DNA of 64,000 bases from the NCBI RefSeq assembly GCF_031585635.1, contig NZ_CP134196.1:992001-1056000 (forward strand), given 5' to 3'. The notes beneath the pieces are model-generated. The model saw nothing but the letters and a program-made list of their open reading frames with translations. It did no database searches and was not told the origin of the DNA. Positions 18,900 through 27,825 of the stretch are shown piece after piece. Every line of letters starts with the position of its first letter. The first letter of the stretch is position 1. The position numbers were made by a program, and so were the translations under genes. The stretch comes from Paraburkholderia sp. FT54 (GTDB lineage: Bacteria; Pseudomonadota; Gammaproteobacteria; Burkholderiales; Burkholderiaceae).

Positions 18900-19760
18900 A
18901 TGACCCCTGCGAATCCAGTCAAAAAAGCCCCGCCAAACGATCTCGGAATGCTGTTGCGTCACTGGCGGGACGTACGCGGCATCAGTCAGCTGGACCTGTC
19001 GTTCAATGCCGGCGTTTCGCAGCGTCATATCAGTTTTATCGAAAGCGGACGCAGCGTGCCGAGCCGCCAGATGCTGATGGATATCGCGCAGGCACTCGAC
19101 ATCCCGCTGCGGGAACGCAACACGCTGCTGCTGGCCGCGGGCTACGCGCCCATGTATGCCGACGCCGCGTGGAACGCGCAGGAAATGCAAAGTGTCACGA
19201 AAGCGCTCGGACGCATGCTGCGCCAGCATGAGCCATTTCCGGCGCTGGTCATGGACCGCTACTGGAATGTGCTGATGACCAACGACGCCGCGCCGCGCTT
19301 TTTCAATTGCTTCATCGACATGGTGGCGCGCAAGGGGCCGCGCAATATGCTGCATCTGGTGTTCGATCCGGACGGCATGCGCCCATTCGTCGCCGACTGG
19401 CAGACCGTTGCGGACAGCCTGATTCAGCGTGTCTACCGGGAGTCGGTGGGCCGCGTGATCGACGCTCGGACGCGTGAGTTGCTCGATGCGTTGCGTGCCT
19501 ACCCGAATGTGCAAACGAGCCTCGAGCCAGGGCATCCGTTGGCTTCGGGTGCGTCGGAAGCGGCGGCCATGCCGGTGATCCCCATCGGCTTCGTCAAGAA
19601 CGGTCACGTCATGAGGTATTTCTCAGTGGTCGCGAGCGTGGGCACGCCGCAAACGATCGCGGCGCAGGAACTGCGCCTCGAATGCATGTTCCCCGCGGAC
19701 GACGAAACGGAAGCGCGTCATCTGGAGATGCTCGACGTCGCGCCGCAATCGCAGCGCTAG
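18900..19760 (+). CDS. XRE-family regulator with MmyB-like ligand-binding domain
   Basis: 286 residues. An N-terminal HTH (LGMLLRHWRDVRGISQLDLS, then GVSQRHISFIESGRSVPSRQ) is followed by the MmyB-like PAS-type domain, with the hallmark PFPALVMDRYWNVLMTN near residue 110 and the ALRAYPN/LASGASE segment near 200. In actinobacteria this domain binds fatty acids; in proteobacteria the ligands are mostly unknown. Probable targets are the AhpD-like gene upstream or its own promoter. No strong terminator separates it from the convergent lipoprotein gene (99-nt gap). Confidence 0.88.
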   Translation: MTPANPVKKAPPNDLGMLLRHWRDVRGISQLDLSFNAGVSQRHISFIESGRSVPSRQMLMDIAQALDIPLRERNTLLLAAGYAPMYADAAWNAQEMQSVTKALGRMLRQHEPFPALVMDRYWNVLMTNDAAPRFFNCFIDMVARKGPRNMLHLVFDPDGMRPFVADWQTVADSLIQRVYRESVGRVIDARTRELLDALRAYPNVQTSLEPGHPLASGASEAAAMPVIPIGFVKNGHVMRYFSVVASVGTPQTIAAQELRLECMFPADDETEARHLEMLDVAPQSQR

Positions 19761-19859
19761 ATCGATCCGCGGCCGCTCCCAAGCCACGGCGCCGCATCAC
19801 AACGCCGCGCTAATACATCAGAACTAGTGCCGCACGCCGATGCCGACGATCGCCTGCGC

Positions 19860-20657
19860 TCAACGCGGCAAATAGATCGCGACGAACCCAGGATTCTGAT
19901 TGGTCGCACCGCTCGCCGGAATGCCCTGTTCGACCAGCACGGTCTGCTGTGCGGCGTTGTGGTAAATCCTCAAGCGGATCGTCTGTGGGTTAGCCGGCTG
20001 ACTGGTGTCTGGATAGCCAGCATCCGATAACAACGAAGCAGCCTGCGCCGCAGTGAAGCTTTGATTCACCGTCGTGACGGTGGTAGACGGATTGCCGTCG
20101 AACACGTTATCGGAGAAGCTGCCGTCGGCATTGACCGTCAAGGTGGACGACGGCGACGGCGCGCCTTCGGCCTTCGCGCCGCAGTTTTCCCAGCCATCGA
20201 ACACGGCGCCGCTCGCGCCGAGCGTCGTCCAGTTCGCGGACGGTGTGGCCGACACACTCCAGCTATTGTCCAGCAGCGCGGCCACGCTCTTGATGTTGAC
20301 GCCCGCGTTGACTCCGGTAACCGTGCCGATACTGTTCGTAGGCGCCGACACGCATGCTGTGCCGGCGCCGGCCACGTTAGTTGCCAGATGCGTCGACACG
20401 AGCGTATTGTTCCCCACCGCTAGCAGCGGCGCGGCGATGGGGCTGACCAGGATTGCATTGGCAGTCGTCGTCGCCGCGATGAGCGACAACGAAACGGCAG
20501 CGACGCTGCCGAGCGTCAAGCTGTTCTGATAGACCGAAGCATTCGAAGACGGCGCGGGCGGCACGGCGGCGTTGCCGCCGCCGCCACCCCCTCCGCATGC
20601 GCTCATCAGCGCGGCGGCAACGAACGCGGCGATGGTGCATCCTGCTCTGTGCATCAT
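19860..20657 (-). CDS. Putative lipoprotein of unknown function with poly-Gly stretch
   Basis: 265 residues. A lipoprotein signal is clear: basic start MMHRAG, hydrophobic core, lipobox L17-M-S-A-C21, followed directly by seven glycines. The mature part is rich in Ala, Thr, Ser, Val and Asn with no catalytic motif I recognise. It contains segments such as FDGWENCGAKAEG and NQNPGFVAIYLPR and could form a beta-rich exported domain. It starts 39 nt after the stop of the 757-residue hydrolase lipoprotein and is probably co-transcribed with it. ATG at 20654 is an equal alternative start. Confidence 0.7.
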   Translation of the reverse strand: MMHRAGCTIAAFVAAALMSACGGGGGGGNAAVPPAPSSNASVYQNSLTLGSVAAVSLSLIAATTTANAILVSPIAAPLLAVGNNTLVSTHLATNVAGAGTACVSAPTNSIGTVTGVNAGVNIKSVAALLDNSWSVSATPSANWTTLGASGAVFDGWENCGAKAEGAPSPSSTLTVNADGSFSDNVFDGNPSTTVTTVNQSFTAAQAASLLSDAGYPDTSQPANPQTIRLRIYHNAAQQTVLVEQGIPASGATNQNPGFVAIYLPR

Positions 20658-20695
20658 GATGGCGTTCGTCCCCGGCACGCGGCGTCTCAAGGGTC

Positions 20696-22969
20696 TCAAG
20701 GTTGCGGCAGCAAAGTCGCGGAGACGGCGCTAGCGTTCGCGATGAAGACGTTGGTGGCGTCGTCCTGCAGCAGATAGCCCTGGCTGACCAAGGCGTTCGC
20801 CGCGGCCGCGACCGCAGCCTGATACTTCGACCGGCTACCACCGTAGAGCGTGGCCAGCGTGGTGCGCGTATCGGTGCCGCCAGCTTGCGCAGCGGCGCTC
20901 ACCGCGAACGGAATCGCAGCGCCGTTCGAAATGCAGCCATCGCCGATTGCATGTCCCGCGCTACGGTAATTCCAGCCGGTATAAGTGGCGAGCGGCGCGC
21001 TCACGTCAGGCACCAGCACGCCGGACGTCTCGTTGCCGTTGGCATCCACTTTCGGCACCAGAATCGTGTAGGCCTGTGCCGTGTTCACGACCGGAACCGC
21101 GTTGCTATAGTCGGTCACAAACAGCTGGTTGTATTCGCCGTTGAACGTCAGTTGCAGCGGCGTGGGCGTCGCGGCGGCTCCGCTCGGCACCGACACGTTG
21201 GTTAGCGAGGGGAAGCCCAGCGCGGTCTGGGTCGGCGCGACCAGCGTGCCGGCCGCAACGCTCGGGTATTGCGACGCGGGCGGCGGCGTGCCCTTGCCGA
21301 CCCAGTTGACGAGCGCCGGAATCAGCGCGCGTTCAACCGGCGTTTCTTCGACCGGCGAGCCCGGCAACTGGCACTGGCTGCCCGCTGCGGGCACCGTGAA
21401 GTTGCCGGTCGTCACGCCGCTGCCGCCGCCGTGCTGCGTCCCCGCGACCAGGTAGTAGCGGACATTCGCGGGCAACTGGATGTCGTTGCCGCGTCCGTCG
21501 GTGACGACCAGCGACGCCGCGCCGCCCCACCATTCGAACGAGCCGTCGAGCTGCATGATCTTCGGGCAGGTGTTGGTGGCCGTGCACTGCTTGAGAATGC
21601 CGTCGGTGGCGCCGCTCACGGGGTCGGTCGTGGTCGCGTAAGTGAACGGGAACTGGAAGCCCGGCATGAAGTGATCTTCATGCTGCTTCGACCAGCGGCC
21701 CGGCTGCGCGAACGCGGCATTGGTCCACGTGCGGCGTGCCGCCGAGATGATCGGGAACATGCCGTCGAACACGATCTTGCCGTTCTTGTCGGCGTTGAAG
21801 CCCTGATACAGGAAGTCCTTCATGAAGCGGCCCGACTGCGAAATGCCTTCGCCGATCGCGATATCGAAGTTCGTATTGGTCGAGCACGTCGACGCGACGC
21901 ATCCGGCGTTCTTCAGATCGTTGAGCGGATTGGCGACGCCTTGCGCGTCGGCCGTGTCGTAGCGAAGGAACGACACGAGGTCGCGCAGCGCCGCGAAGCC
22001 GATGCCGTCGACGGTCGGCGCGGCGGCCTGATAGACGAAACTGTAAATGGTGCCGGCGTCAGGCGCGACCTGGGTGCCGTTCGGTCCCGGCACGGTCGCG
22101 GGCGGCGTAAAGGTCACGGAATAATTGCCTTCGTAGACATTGTTCGGCGTACTGATGTAACTCCATGTCGTCACCGGCTGGGAAGGCGCGGTGTAGGTTT
22201 CGAGGCCGCCCGGAATACTGCCGTACGCGCTCAGCCACGACTGGCGCGCGGTGAACGTGACCGAGCTCTTGTCGGACAGATTGGCCGGCGGGTAAGTCAG
22301 CGGAATGGTGGTGGGCGGGCCGCCCGCGTAGTCGGGAATGAATTCCTCGCGGCTCAAGCCGGTCATCGGCGTGCCGTCCTTGTTGGTCGCCACCGGGAAG
22401 CTGGCGCCGAGCAGGCCCGCGCCGGCGGTGCTGCTGTTGCCGGTGACCGGCACGTCGCCTTGCCAGCCGCTCCACAGGATCGTATAGCCGTTACGCAGCA
22501 GCGACGGGAAGCTGGACGAGGGCGCCGCGCCGGTATCGAGCGCGCCGCCGCCCACGAATGACGCCGCGCCGATCTTGCTGCCGCGATTCACCACGTCATA
22601 GAACAGCACGCGTTTGGCGGCCGCCGCGCTTTGCGGGCGCAGGATCACCACGTCGGTCGTATAGGCGACGTAGCCGTCGCTGCCGACCGGCGCGTTCTTG
22701 ATGTTCACGATGCCCGCATTGAGCGGGTTGTTCGGATCGAGTTCGCCGTGCACGACCGCGGTGATCACCTGGTAGGGACCCGCAGCGCCCGCCGGCGTCG
22801 CGCCGCCGAACGCCGGTGCGCTCGACAGGACCTGGAAGCTCTGAATGAAGCCAGCGCCTTTCGCCACCGTGGGCGAAGACGACGTCGACACACTGTCGTG
22901 TCCGCATCCACCGAGCAACGCGATTCCGACACCGACTCCTAGCGATACAGCTACTGACTGCACCTTCAT
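20696..22969 (-). CDS. Large lipoprotein of the alpha/beta-hydrolase-domain family
   Basis: 757 residues from ATG at 22969, which follows GGAGG. Lipobox L19-G-G-C22 predicts outer-membrane or periplasmic anchoring. The sequence matches the large alpha/beta hydrolase domain family (PF20091-like by recollection): NRGSKIG near 140, NGYTILWSGWQGDVP near 175, and the nucleophile region GEGISQSGRFMKDFLYQGF near 375, followed by FDGMFPIISAARRTW. The substrate is unknown; esters or polyesters are plausible. It diverges from a GntR regulator across an AT-rich 240-nt region and is followed by the small lipoprotein gene. Confidence 0.8.
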   Translation of the reverse strand: MKVQSVAVSLGVGVGIALLGGCGHDSVSTSSSPTVAKGAGFIQSFQVLSSAPAFGGATPAGAAGPYQVITAVVHGELDPNNPLNAGIVNIKNAPVGSDGYVAYTTDVVILRPQSAAAAKRVLFYDVVNRGSKIGAASFVGGGALDTGAAPSSSFPSLLRNGYTILWSGWQGDVPVTGNSSTAGAGLLGASFPVATNKDGTPMTGLSREEFIPDYAGGPPTTIPLTYPPANLSDKSSVTFTARQSWLSAYGSIPGGLETYTAPSQPVTTWSYISTPNNVYEGNYSVTFTPPATVPGPNGTQVAPDAGTIYSFVYQAAAPTVDGIGFAALRDLVSFLRYDTADAQGVANPLNDLKNAGCVASTCSTNTNFDIAIGEGISQSGRFMKDFLYQGFNADKNGKIVFDGMFPIISAARRTWTNAAFAQPGRWSKQHEDHFMPGFQFPFTYATTTDPVSGATDGILKQCTATNTCPKIMQLDGSFEWWGGAASLVVTDGRGNDIQLPANVRYYLVAGTQHGGGSGVTTGNFTVPAAGSQCQLPGSPVEETPVERALIPALVNWVGKGTPPPASQYPSVAAGTLVAPTQTALGFPSLTNVSVPSGAAATPTPLQLTFNGEYNQLFVTDYSNAVPVVNTAQAYTILVPKVDANGNETSGVLVPDVSAPLATYTGWNYRSAGHAIGDGCISNGAAIPFAVSAAAQAGGTDTRTTLATLYGGSRSKYQAAVAAAANALVSQGYLLQDDATNVFIANASAVSATLLPQP

Positions 22970-23209
22970 GGTCAGGCCTCCGAACACGGTCGAGGAAAAA
23001 GAGTGCGCGCGTATGGCGGGACGGACCGTGATCGGGCGAACAGTGTCGATATGCCCAAAAGGTTCGTCAATATTTTGTAATGGTCTATCTTTATATTTAT
23101 AACCGTCATCGGTATTTATAATTCGGCACACACCGTTCTCAACTATCGTTTACGCGTACAGTGGCGGCATGCTCGTCGTGGTCAACTCGATTCCGTGTGG
23201 AGTCCAAAC

Positions 23210-23875
23210 ATGACAAACAGGCTCACGCTCGCAGACCGGCTGCGGGAATCCATCGAGGAAGCCATCGCGACCGGCGATCTTCCGCCCGGCGCGCGGCTCG
23301 ACGAGGCGGAATTGATCGCGCGCTTCGAGGTGTCCAGAACGCCTGTGCGGGAAGCGCTGCTCCAGCTAGCGGCGGCCGGCATGGTGGAGATGCGGCCGCG
23401 GCACGGCGCCGTGGTCGCGAAGATCAGCCTGCACAGGCTGATCGAGATGTTCGAAGTGATGGCCGAACTGGAGGCGATGTGCAGCCGTCTTGCCGCGCGG
23501 CGCATGAGTGCGCAGGAACTGCAGGTGCTGCGCGAGGCTCATGTCGCGTGTCAGAAATCACGAGACGCCGGCAGCCCGGACGAGTATTTCCACCTGAACG
23601 AGCGCTTTCACTGTCTGATCTATCACGGCAGCCACAACAGTTTTCTGCATGACCAGGCGAAGGCGTTGCACAAACTGCTGCGCCCGTACCGGCGTTTGCA
23701 GTTGCGCGTCAAGGGGCGTGTCGCCGCCTCGTTCGACGAGCATCAGGCTGTGGTGGATGCGCTCGAAGCGGGCGACGGCGAAGCCGCGGCCGCCGCGTTG
23801 AGAGGGCACATCCTGGTGCAGGGCGAACGCTTCGGCGACTTGATCGCCGCACTCGCGCAAGTCAGCGCGGAATAG
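23210..23875 (+). CDS. GntR-family (FCD) transcriptional regulator
   Basis: 221 residues. Winged helix at about 5-70 (RLRESIEEAIATGDLPPGAR, then RFEVSRTPVREALLQLAAAG) and an FCD domain with metal-site residues in HLNERFHCLIYHGSHN and FDEHQAVVDALEAGD. ATG at 23210 is preceded by GGAG; a GTG at 23195 is the alternative. It is divergent from the lipoprotein hydrolase gene, which is the obvious candidate target, and is followed by a DUF1330 gene. Confidence 0.88.
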   Translation: MTNRLTLADRLRESIEEAIATGDLPPGARLDEAELIARFEVSRTPVREALLQLAAAGMVEMRPRHGAVVAKISLHRLIEMFEVMAELEAMCSRLAARRMSAQELQVLREAHVACQKSRDAGSPDEYFHLNERFHCLIYHGSHNSFLHDQAKALHKLLRPYRRLQLRVKGRVAASFDEHQAVVDALEAGDGEAAAAALRGHILVQGERFGDLIAALAQVSAE

Positions 23876-23990
23876 CGGCGGCCTTTGAATTCTTTTACCT
23901 CGCAGGTAATCGACGCGCGTCATGCCTGAGGCGACCATGAGTGGTATGCAAGTTTTCGATCCGCATCCACTCATTGCCAGGAGCCGCGCC

Positions 23991-24311
23991 ATGACCGCCT
24001 ACGCGATTGCCCATCTGCACGACGTCGAACTGTGCGACGACGTGGTCGAATACCTCAACTGCATCGACGGCACGCTCGCGCCGTTCAATGGCCATTTCAT
24101 CGTGCACGGCGCCCGCCCCGAAATACTCGAAGGCACATGGCACGGCGATCTGATCGCGATTGCATTCCCCGATCTCGCCGCCGCGCGCGCCTGGTATGCA
24201 TCGCACGCTTATCAGCGCATCCTGCCGTTGCGCACGCGGCATGCGCGCGGCCCGGTGATCCTGATCGACGGCGTGGACGAGCGGCACAAGGCGGGCGACA
24301 TCCTCAGGTGA
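23991..24311 (+). CDS. DUF1330 family protein
   Basis: 106 residues from ATG at 23991 behind AGGAG. This is a dimeric alpha-beta barrel (ferredoxin-like) protein: AYAIAHLHDVELCDDVVEYL at the start, FNGHFIVHGARPEILEG in the centre, then the AWYASHAYQRILPLRTRHA segment typical of the family. No catalytic role is established for DUF1330. The gene lies 115 nt after the GntR gene and may share its transcript. The frame is open back to 23922, but the family start and ribosome-binding site support the later ATG. Confidence 0.8.
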   Translation: MTAYAIAHLHDVELCDDVVEYLNCIDGTLAPFNGHFIVHGARPEILEGTWHGDLIAIAFPDLAAARAWYASHAYQRILPLRTRHARGPVILIDGVDERHKAGDILR

Positions 24312-24489
24312 AACGCTTCGGCATCAACGCGTGAAACGTCCCGAGTCTTTCCGCGTTGTAGTACTCGAGCGTCACCTGATTGCTCAGGAACGACACCTTG
24401 GAAATCGTCCCCGGCGCGGCGTTTTCGTTGGCGAGCGTGAAGGTGAGGGTAAAGGTATCGCCGTCCCAGTGCGAAAGAGGCAGGCGCAA
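24304..24489 (-). pseudogene. Remnant: C-terminal tail of a serine hydrolase (class C beta-lactamase-like, DUF3471 end)
   Basis: The 61-residue minus-strand frame (LPLSHWDGDTFTLTF, then GTISKVSFLSNQVTLEYYN) closely resembles the extreme C-terminus of DUF3471-bearing beta-lactamase-family serine hydrolases. The frame is closed by TAA near 24563, and no catalytic domain (SxxK, YxN) lies upstream, where the LysR gene begins on the opposite strand. It overlaps the last codons of the DUF1330 gene and carries a short foreign tail after GTF. It is best read as a deletion scar of a lost hydrolase gene. Beyond it, 24490-24653 shows nothing except the LysR promoter region. Confidence 0.6.
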
Positions 24490-24653
24490 GGGCGTGGCGC
24501 CGATCGTCAGGAGAAGTCGAAAGCCGATTGAATGGCAGGCATTCTGGCTTGGAGAAGAGCGTTACACTTGCCCATCTTTTTTGCCAGGTCCCTTCATCCC
24601 GATGCCGGGTTCGCTTTCGAGTCCTTCGGCCTCACCGTGTGTGAAGCAGCGCA

Positions 24654-25556
24654 ATGGAAAACCTTCTCAAGAAACTCGACCTCACCTCGCTGCGCCTGTT
24701 CGTCGCTGTCTGCCAGGAGCGCAACATCGCGCGCGCGGCGGAGCGCGAGTTCATCGCATCGTCCGCCGTGAGCCGGCGCATTGCCGAGATCGAGGCGGTG
24801 ATCGGCTTGCCCGTGATCCAGCGCCAGTCGCGCGGCATTACCGTGACGCCGGTCGGCGAGACCGTGCTGCGCTACGCTCTGGCGATCATCGGCAATATCG
24901 AACAGATGAGCGCGGAGCTGTCGCGCTTTTCGTCGGGCGCGAAAGGGCGCGTGCGGGTGGTGGCGAACCTGTCTTCGATCGTGCAGTTCCTGCCGGAGGA
25001 CGTGGCCGCGTTCGGGCGCGCGTTCCCGGAAGTGTCGATCGAACTGGAAGAAGAAAATAGCGCCGACGTGCTGCGGATCGTCGGCGAGCACGCGGCGGAC
25101 TTCGGCATCTGCAACCCGGTGGCCGGCAGCGAGGCGTTCGAACAGGTGCCGTACCGGCAGGACCGGCTGGCGGTGCTGGTGCCGGGCGGCCATCGTCTCG
25201 CCGGCGCGTTGCGCGTGACGTTCGACGAACTGCTCGACGACAGCTTCGTCGGGCTGCGCAGCGAGAGCGCGCTGACGCAACTGCTCGCACAGCAGGCGGC
25301 CGGCGCGGGGCGGCAACTCGACGTCAGGATTCGCGTGAGCAGCCTCGACGCGCTGTGCCGGATGGTGCATGCCGGACTCGGTATCGCGGTCGTGCCGGAG
25401 CAGGTCGGACTGCTCTACGTGAACGCGCTCGACGTGAGCCTGCTGTCCTTGAGCGATGCGTGGGCGGTGCGCCGCCTCATCATGATCTTCAAGGCGCGCG
25501 ATCAGTTAAGCGCGAGTGCGGCGGCGCTGGTCGGCTTTCTCGGCAAGGGTGTTTGA
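24654..25556 (+). CDS. LysR-family transcriptional regulator
   Basis: 300 residues. The winged helix (LTSLRLFVAVCQERNIARAA, then IASSAVSRRIAEIEAVIGLP) is followed by a normal LysR effector domain (GRVRVVANLSSIVQFLPEDV onwards). It lies upstream of and in the same direction as the aconitase-family enzyme and MFS genes, with a 198-nt gap, so it is the probable local regulator. The effector is presumably a tri- or dicarboxylate, by inference from the neighbours. Confidence 0.88.
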   Translation: MENLLKKLDLTSLRLFVAVCQERNIARAAEREFIASSAVSRRIAEIEAVIGLPVIQRQSRGITVTPVGETVLRYALAIIGNIEQMSAELSRFSSGAKGRVRVVANLSSIVQFLPEDVAAFGRAFPEVSIELEEENSADVLRIVGEHAADFGICNPVAGSEAFEQVPYRQDRLAVLVPGGHRLAGALRVTFDELLDDSFVGLRSESALTQLLAQQAAGAGRQLDVRIRVSSLDALCRMVHAGLGIAVVPEQVGLLYVNALDVSLLSLSDAWAVRRLIMIFKARDQLSASAAALVGFLGKGV

Positions 25557-25754
25557 CGCGAGCAACGGCCGGCGAATCGCCACATGCATTTCTCCGCCGG
25601 CTGCCGTATGCCAGCGACGCATTACCGTCTGAACCTTGTCGAGAACGATCGCGGCGCTCGCCGCCGAGCATCGCCGAACGAGAGGGCTGCGTTGCCGTAC
25701 CGGCACTTCGGCATGGCCCGCGCGCGCCGTATAGTGAGCGCAAGGAGAATGCCT

Positions 25755-27704
25755 ATGAGCGACACGATTCGTCTGGACGGCCGCGTGCTGTACCTGTCAC
25801 AAGACCCCGCGCTGATCGAGGCGCAACTCACCGGCGACAACCTCACGCGCGCCACAGCCGGCCCGTTGCGCGACAACGTCTCCACCGACGAGATCACGCC
25901 GGTCACCGTCATGCTCACCTACGACGAACGCCTTGGCCAGTATCCGTACGTCGGCTTCAAGGCCGGCGAGCGCTTGCCGATCGGCCGCGATGCGGTGAAG
26001 AACGGCGGCTTCCAGGTGACGGTGGCGGGCAAGCGCTACGGCAAGGGTTCGTCGCGTGAATCGAGTCCGTTGGCGGAACTCTCGGCGGGTATCCGGCTGA
26101 TCGTCGCGGAGAGCTTCGAGCGGATCTATCAGCAGAATTGCGACAACATCGGCATTCTCACCACCACAGATTTCTCCGTGCTCGATCGCTTGATCGCCGG
26201 AGAAACGGTGCCTATCGACGAGTTCCTCAAAGGCCGCGACGCGCTCACGCAGCAGATCATTCGCAGCGGCGGCCTGCTCGCCTACAGCAAGTTTGCCGAT
26301 TGGCCCGCGCCGCGCGTGGGCGACGACACTAAAGCGGCGCAGACCGCCGGGCCGAAGACGCTGGTCGAGAAGATCATCGAACGGCATCTGCATCCGGGCA
26401 GCGTGGGCGCGCAGCGCGGCGACGGCGTGTTCATCGCAGCGGACTGGCGCTTCAGTCACGATTACTTCACCGGCATGTGCGCGCACCTGATGCATCGCGC
26501 GTTCGGCAAGCCTGCGCCGCTGCATGCGCCGGATCACATCATCGCGTTCCAGGATCACCTGGTGCTCGCGTCGCAAAGCATTCCGCACGTGCGCGACGGT
26601 CTGCTGCCGGGCGTTGCCAATCTGATGGAAGGGCATACGTCGTTCTCGCGCGACTATCCGGTACGCTCGCACGGCGCGCTCGACAGCATGCCGGGCTCCG
26701 AAGGCATCTGTCACGCGTTGATGGCCGAGCAATACGCGTTGCCGGGCCAGGTGGCGTGCGGCACCGATTCGCATACGCCGCATTCGGGCGCGCTCGGCTG
26801 CCTCGCATTCGGTGCGGGCGCAACGGAAATCGCCAATAGCTGGGTGACGGGTTACGTGCGCTGCAAGGTGCCGGAGACTTTGCGCATCGAGATCGGCGGT
26901 CATTTGCGCGACGGCGTGACCGCGAAAGACGTGGTGCTGCATCTGCTGCAAATGGATGCGATCCGCTCGGGTGGCGCGATCGGCCTCGTGTTCGAATACG
27001 GCGGCGCGGCCGTGCGCGCGATGTCGATCGACGAGCGCGCGACCTTGACCAACATGGTCGCGGAACTTGGCGGCTTCACCGGCATCGTTGAGCCGGACGA
27101 ACGCACGGTGGCGTTTCTGAAAGAGCGGCGCGGCGTCGATTTCGCCCTTGAAAGCTGGATGAAAAGCGATGCGGGCGCCACCTATCGCGACACGATCCGC
27201 ATCGACGCAAACGCGATCGAACCGATGCTCGCGCGTCCCGGCGATCCCGGCAACGGCGTGCCGGCGCCGCAACTGGAGCAGGACGTGGCCATCGATATCG
27301 CTTACGGTGGTTCGTGCACGGCAGGCAAGCGCGAAGACTTCGATTTCTATCACGAGGTGCTACGCTGGGGCGTCGAGCAAGGCATTCGCGTGCCCGAGGG
27401 GACGCGTCTTTACCTGCAGTTCGGCACCATGGCGGTGCGCGCGTATTGCGAGGCGCGGGGTTATTTGCCGATCTTCGAACGCGCGGGCGTGACGCTCGTC
27501 ATGCCGGGCTGCGGGTCGTGCGCGAATTGCGGGCCGGGCCAGTCCGCCGATGCGAACGAGGTGACGATCAGCGCGATCAACCGCAATTTTCCGGGCCGTT
27601 CGGGGCCGGGCAACGTGTGGCTCGCGAGTCCGTACACGGTGGCGGCGAGCGCGCTGGCCGGAAAAATCACGACCTTCGAACAATTGAAGCGCGCACGCGG
27701 CTAG
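25755..27704 (+). CDS. Aconitase-superfamily hydro-lyase with swivel domain at the N-terminus
   Basis: 649 residues. The LeuD-like swivel domain comes first (about 1-165): DNVSTDEITP and YGKGSSRESSPLAEL, the counterpart of the GSSRE substrate loop. The LeuC/aconitase catalytic part follows, with CGTDSHTPHSGALG near 335, YGGSCTAGKREDF near 515 and MPGCGSCANCGPGQSA near 580. GSC and PGCGSC supply the three [4Fe-4S] cysteines. Such enzymes isomerise or dehydrate hydroxy-tricarboxylates or 2-alkylmalates. The order small-then-large differs from AcnA (swivel last) and from split LeuC/LeuD. ATG at 25755 has AGGAG 7 nt upstream; the ATG at 25749 is too close to it. It is followed by an MFS carrier gene. 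Confidence 0.87.
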   Translation: MSDTIRLDGRVLYLSQDPALIEAQLTGDNLTRATAGPLRDNVSTDEITPVTVMLTYDERLGQYPYVGFKAGERLPIGRDAVKNGGFQVTVAGKRYGKGSSRESSPLAELSAGIRLIVAESFERIYQQNCDNIGILTTTDFSVLDRLIAGETVPIDEFLKGRDALTQQIIRSGGLLAYSKFADWPAPRVGDDTKAAQTAGPKTLVEKIIERHLHPGSVGAQRGDGVFIAADWRFSHDYFTGMCAHLMHRAFGKPAPLHAPDHIIAFQDHLVLASQSIPHVRDGLLPGVANLMEGHTSFSRDYPVRSHGALDSMPGSEGICHALMAEQYALPGQVACGTDSHTPHSGALGCLAFGAGATEIANSWVTGYVRCKVPETLRIEIGGHLRDGVTAKDVVLHLLQMDAIRSGGAIGLVFEYGGAAVRAMSIDERATLTNMVAELGGFTGIVEPDERTVAFLKERRGVDFALESWMKSDAGATYRDTIRIDANAIEPMLARPGDPGNGVPAPQLEQDVAIDIAYGGSCTAGKREDFDFYHEVLRWGVEQGIRVPEGTRLYLQFGTMAVRAYCEARGYLPIFERAGVTLVMPGCGSCANCGPGQSADANEVTISAINRNFPGRSGPGNVWLASPYTVAASALAGKITTFEQLKRARG

Positions 27705-27825
27705 AATGCTGGCCGGACCTTGGGGCCGGCCTCGCGGTGCGTGTGACGCGCAGAAGTACGAGAGGCCGGCGCCAGACCGGTCCGGCGAGCTTTATTTTCG
27801 CCGGCATCACCAGGAGACAGACAAC

